A DNA stretch of 64,000 nt from Pedobacter glucosidilyticus (GTDB lineage Bacteria > Bacteroidota > Bacteroidia > Sphingobacteriales > Sphingobacteriaceae): the NCBI RefSeq assembly GCF_002483235.1, contig NZ_DLHN01000026.1, forward strand, positions 125,143 through 189,142, written 5' to 3'. The translations under genes and the position numbers were made by a program. The notes under the pieces were generated by a model. The model saw only the letters and a list, made by a program, of their open reading frames with translations, was not told where the DNA came from and made no database searches. Position 1 is the stretch's first letter. Each line of letters begins with the position of its first letter. Shown here piece after piece: positions 63,210 through 64,000 of the stretch.

Positions 63210-64000
63210 ATGAAACTAAAACTACTTTTCCTAAAAGTGGTGGTGTTGTACTGTTTAGTGCTTCAGGCGCAAACTCCAGCAGAAACCACCAGTATCACTA
63301 CCGATTTAACACTGACTACCCACGCCATCAATGGGGCAGATTTTCCTACAGCTATTGTAACTTACAAAGGGGTAATTTATTATGGTTATATAGATGCTAA
63401 TTTAAACGGATGTATAGCCCGTAAAGATGTAAATGGTAATATTACCACAGCCATTGTAATGACAGGCATGACAGCTGATGATAACCATAATGAGGTTTCT
63501 ATAGCCGTAGATGCAGAAGGATATATCCATTGGACAGGTAATATGCACCAAACCCCAATGGTTTACTATCGCTCTGTCCAGCCAGAAAGTATATCAAACT
63601 TTATCATGCTTAACTCAGATGTTGCTAATGGAGGCATCTCTGGCCCTATTGCCGTAAGTTATGGTAGGTTTATCCAGAGCAGAAAAGGAACCTTATTCTA
63701 CATATCTCGTCAAAGAGTTAATACCGTATCAGAAGGTTGGGTACCGGGTAATATGGCTGGTAACATACAAGTTTACAATACCGATACCAAAAGATGGAGC
63801 CAACTAGGCTCTCTGGATTATACCTTTACAGGAGATAGAGGACAAACCATCATTGGTGGTATGGATGCTAACCACCAAACCAAAGCCGTATTTTGGGATT
63901 TATCCGGAGCCGGAGCCCCACCCAATAACGCTTATCAGGGTTACAAAATCAGGATAGTATTTGATAATAACAACCGTATGCACATGGTATGGAATGTGGC
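63210..64000 (+). CDS. Third BNR_4 propeller protein, cut by window end
   Basis: Open frame from the ATG at 63210 to the window edge (263 residues visible, no stop). Signal peptide ends near LVLQAQ. It follows the other two copies closely (TTHAINGADFPTAIVTYKG, VDAEGYIHWTGNMHQTPMVYYRS, KRWSQLGSLDYTFTGDRGQTI). Differences near the presumed active site include DDNHNEVSIAV where the others have YHTMVGLAI or SHTMVGIAI, and HWTGN for HYIGN. The final 119 bases are identical to 61638-61756. The C-terminal domains and any sorting tail lie outside the window. Confidence 0.88.
   Translation, partial: MKLKLLFLKVVVLYCLVLQAQTPAETTSITTDLTLTTHAINGADFPTAIVTYKGVIYYGYIDANLNGCIARKDVNGNITTAIVMTGMTADDNHNEVSIAVDAEGYIHWTGNMHQTPMVYYRSVQPESISNFIMLNSDVANGGISGPIAVSYGRFIQSRKGTLFYISRQRVNTVSEGWVPGNMAGNIQVYNTDTKRWSQLGSLDYTFTGDRGQTIIGGMDANHQTKAVFWDLSGAGAPPNNAYQGYKIRIVFDNNNRMHMVWNV

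Overview
The window is from an AT-rich member of the Bacteroidota, most likely family Sphingobacteriaceae (Pedobacter-like). This rests on a SusC/SusD pair, type IX secretion (T9SS) sorting domains of both type A and type B, a PorP/SprF-family protein, many SpI/SpII-exported glycan-active enzymes, and promoter-like TAnnTTTG elements. No rRNA, tRNA, CRISPR array, insertion sequence or phage module was seen. Almost everything is on the + strand and forms one large carbohydrate-utilisation island for an acidic, pectin-like glycan.

Layout. (1) 1-8440: end of a pectin methylesterase, an SMP-30-like propeller, then a tight cluster of exo-polygalacturonase-like GH28, GH105 lipoprotein, tagaturonate reductase (uxaB) and altronate dehydratase (uxaA), ending in a hairpin. 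(2) 8498-11294, minus strand: a Sua5-type tRNA modification enzyme, a jelly-roll lyase-like protein and an AraC regulator. (3) 11731-27765: PQQ-type sugar dehydrogenase-like protein, cytochrome c, two related beta-helix proteins, GH2, two GH95, GH31 and GH88. (4) 28131-44745: GH28, two beta-propellers, a second jelly-roll lyase-like protein, two tandem GH29, RhaM-type mutarotase, SDR, a third GH95, MFS transporter, FucU/RbsD-type mutarotase, and the D-galactonate (De Ley-Doudoroff) enzymes dgoA, dgoD and dgoK, then apbE. (5) 44746-45509: 764 bases without a gene but with a striking repeat array. (6) 45510-64000: a beta-helix protein with a tailspike-like insertion, a 1858-residue multidomain BNR_4 propeller protein with a type B sorting domain, its PorP partner, SusC/SusD/DUF4397, GH88, and two more BNR_4 propeller proteins (the last cut by the window end).

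Inferred working model: BNR_4 propellers and beta-helix/jelly-roll proteins cut the uronate-containing chain. SusC/D imports the oligosaccharides. GH88/GH105 remove unsaturated uronates, GH28 releases galacturonate, and GH2, GH31, GH29 and GH95 strip side chains. Galacturonate would go through UxaB/UxaA, and galactose could be oxidised to galactonate and go through DgoD/DgoK/DgoA. The polymer is not proven by sequence alone; a fucose- or L-galactose-decorated pectin is the best guess.

Most notable non-coding signals: three TAACAGGGT repeats at an exact 11-bp period plus an inverted fourth copy (44815-44871); a 15-bp perfect inverted repeat just upstream of the susC promoter (53711-53774); and a conserved block lying exactly 92 bases upstream of two different start codons (45418 and 47061).
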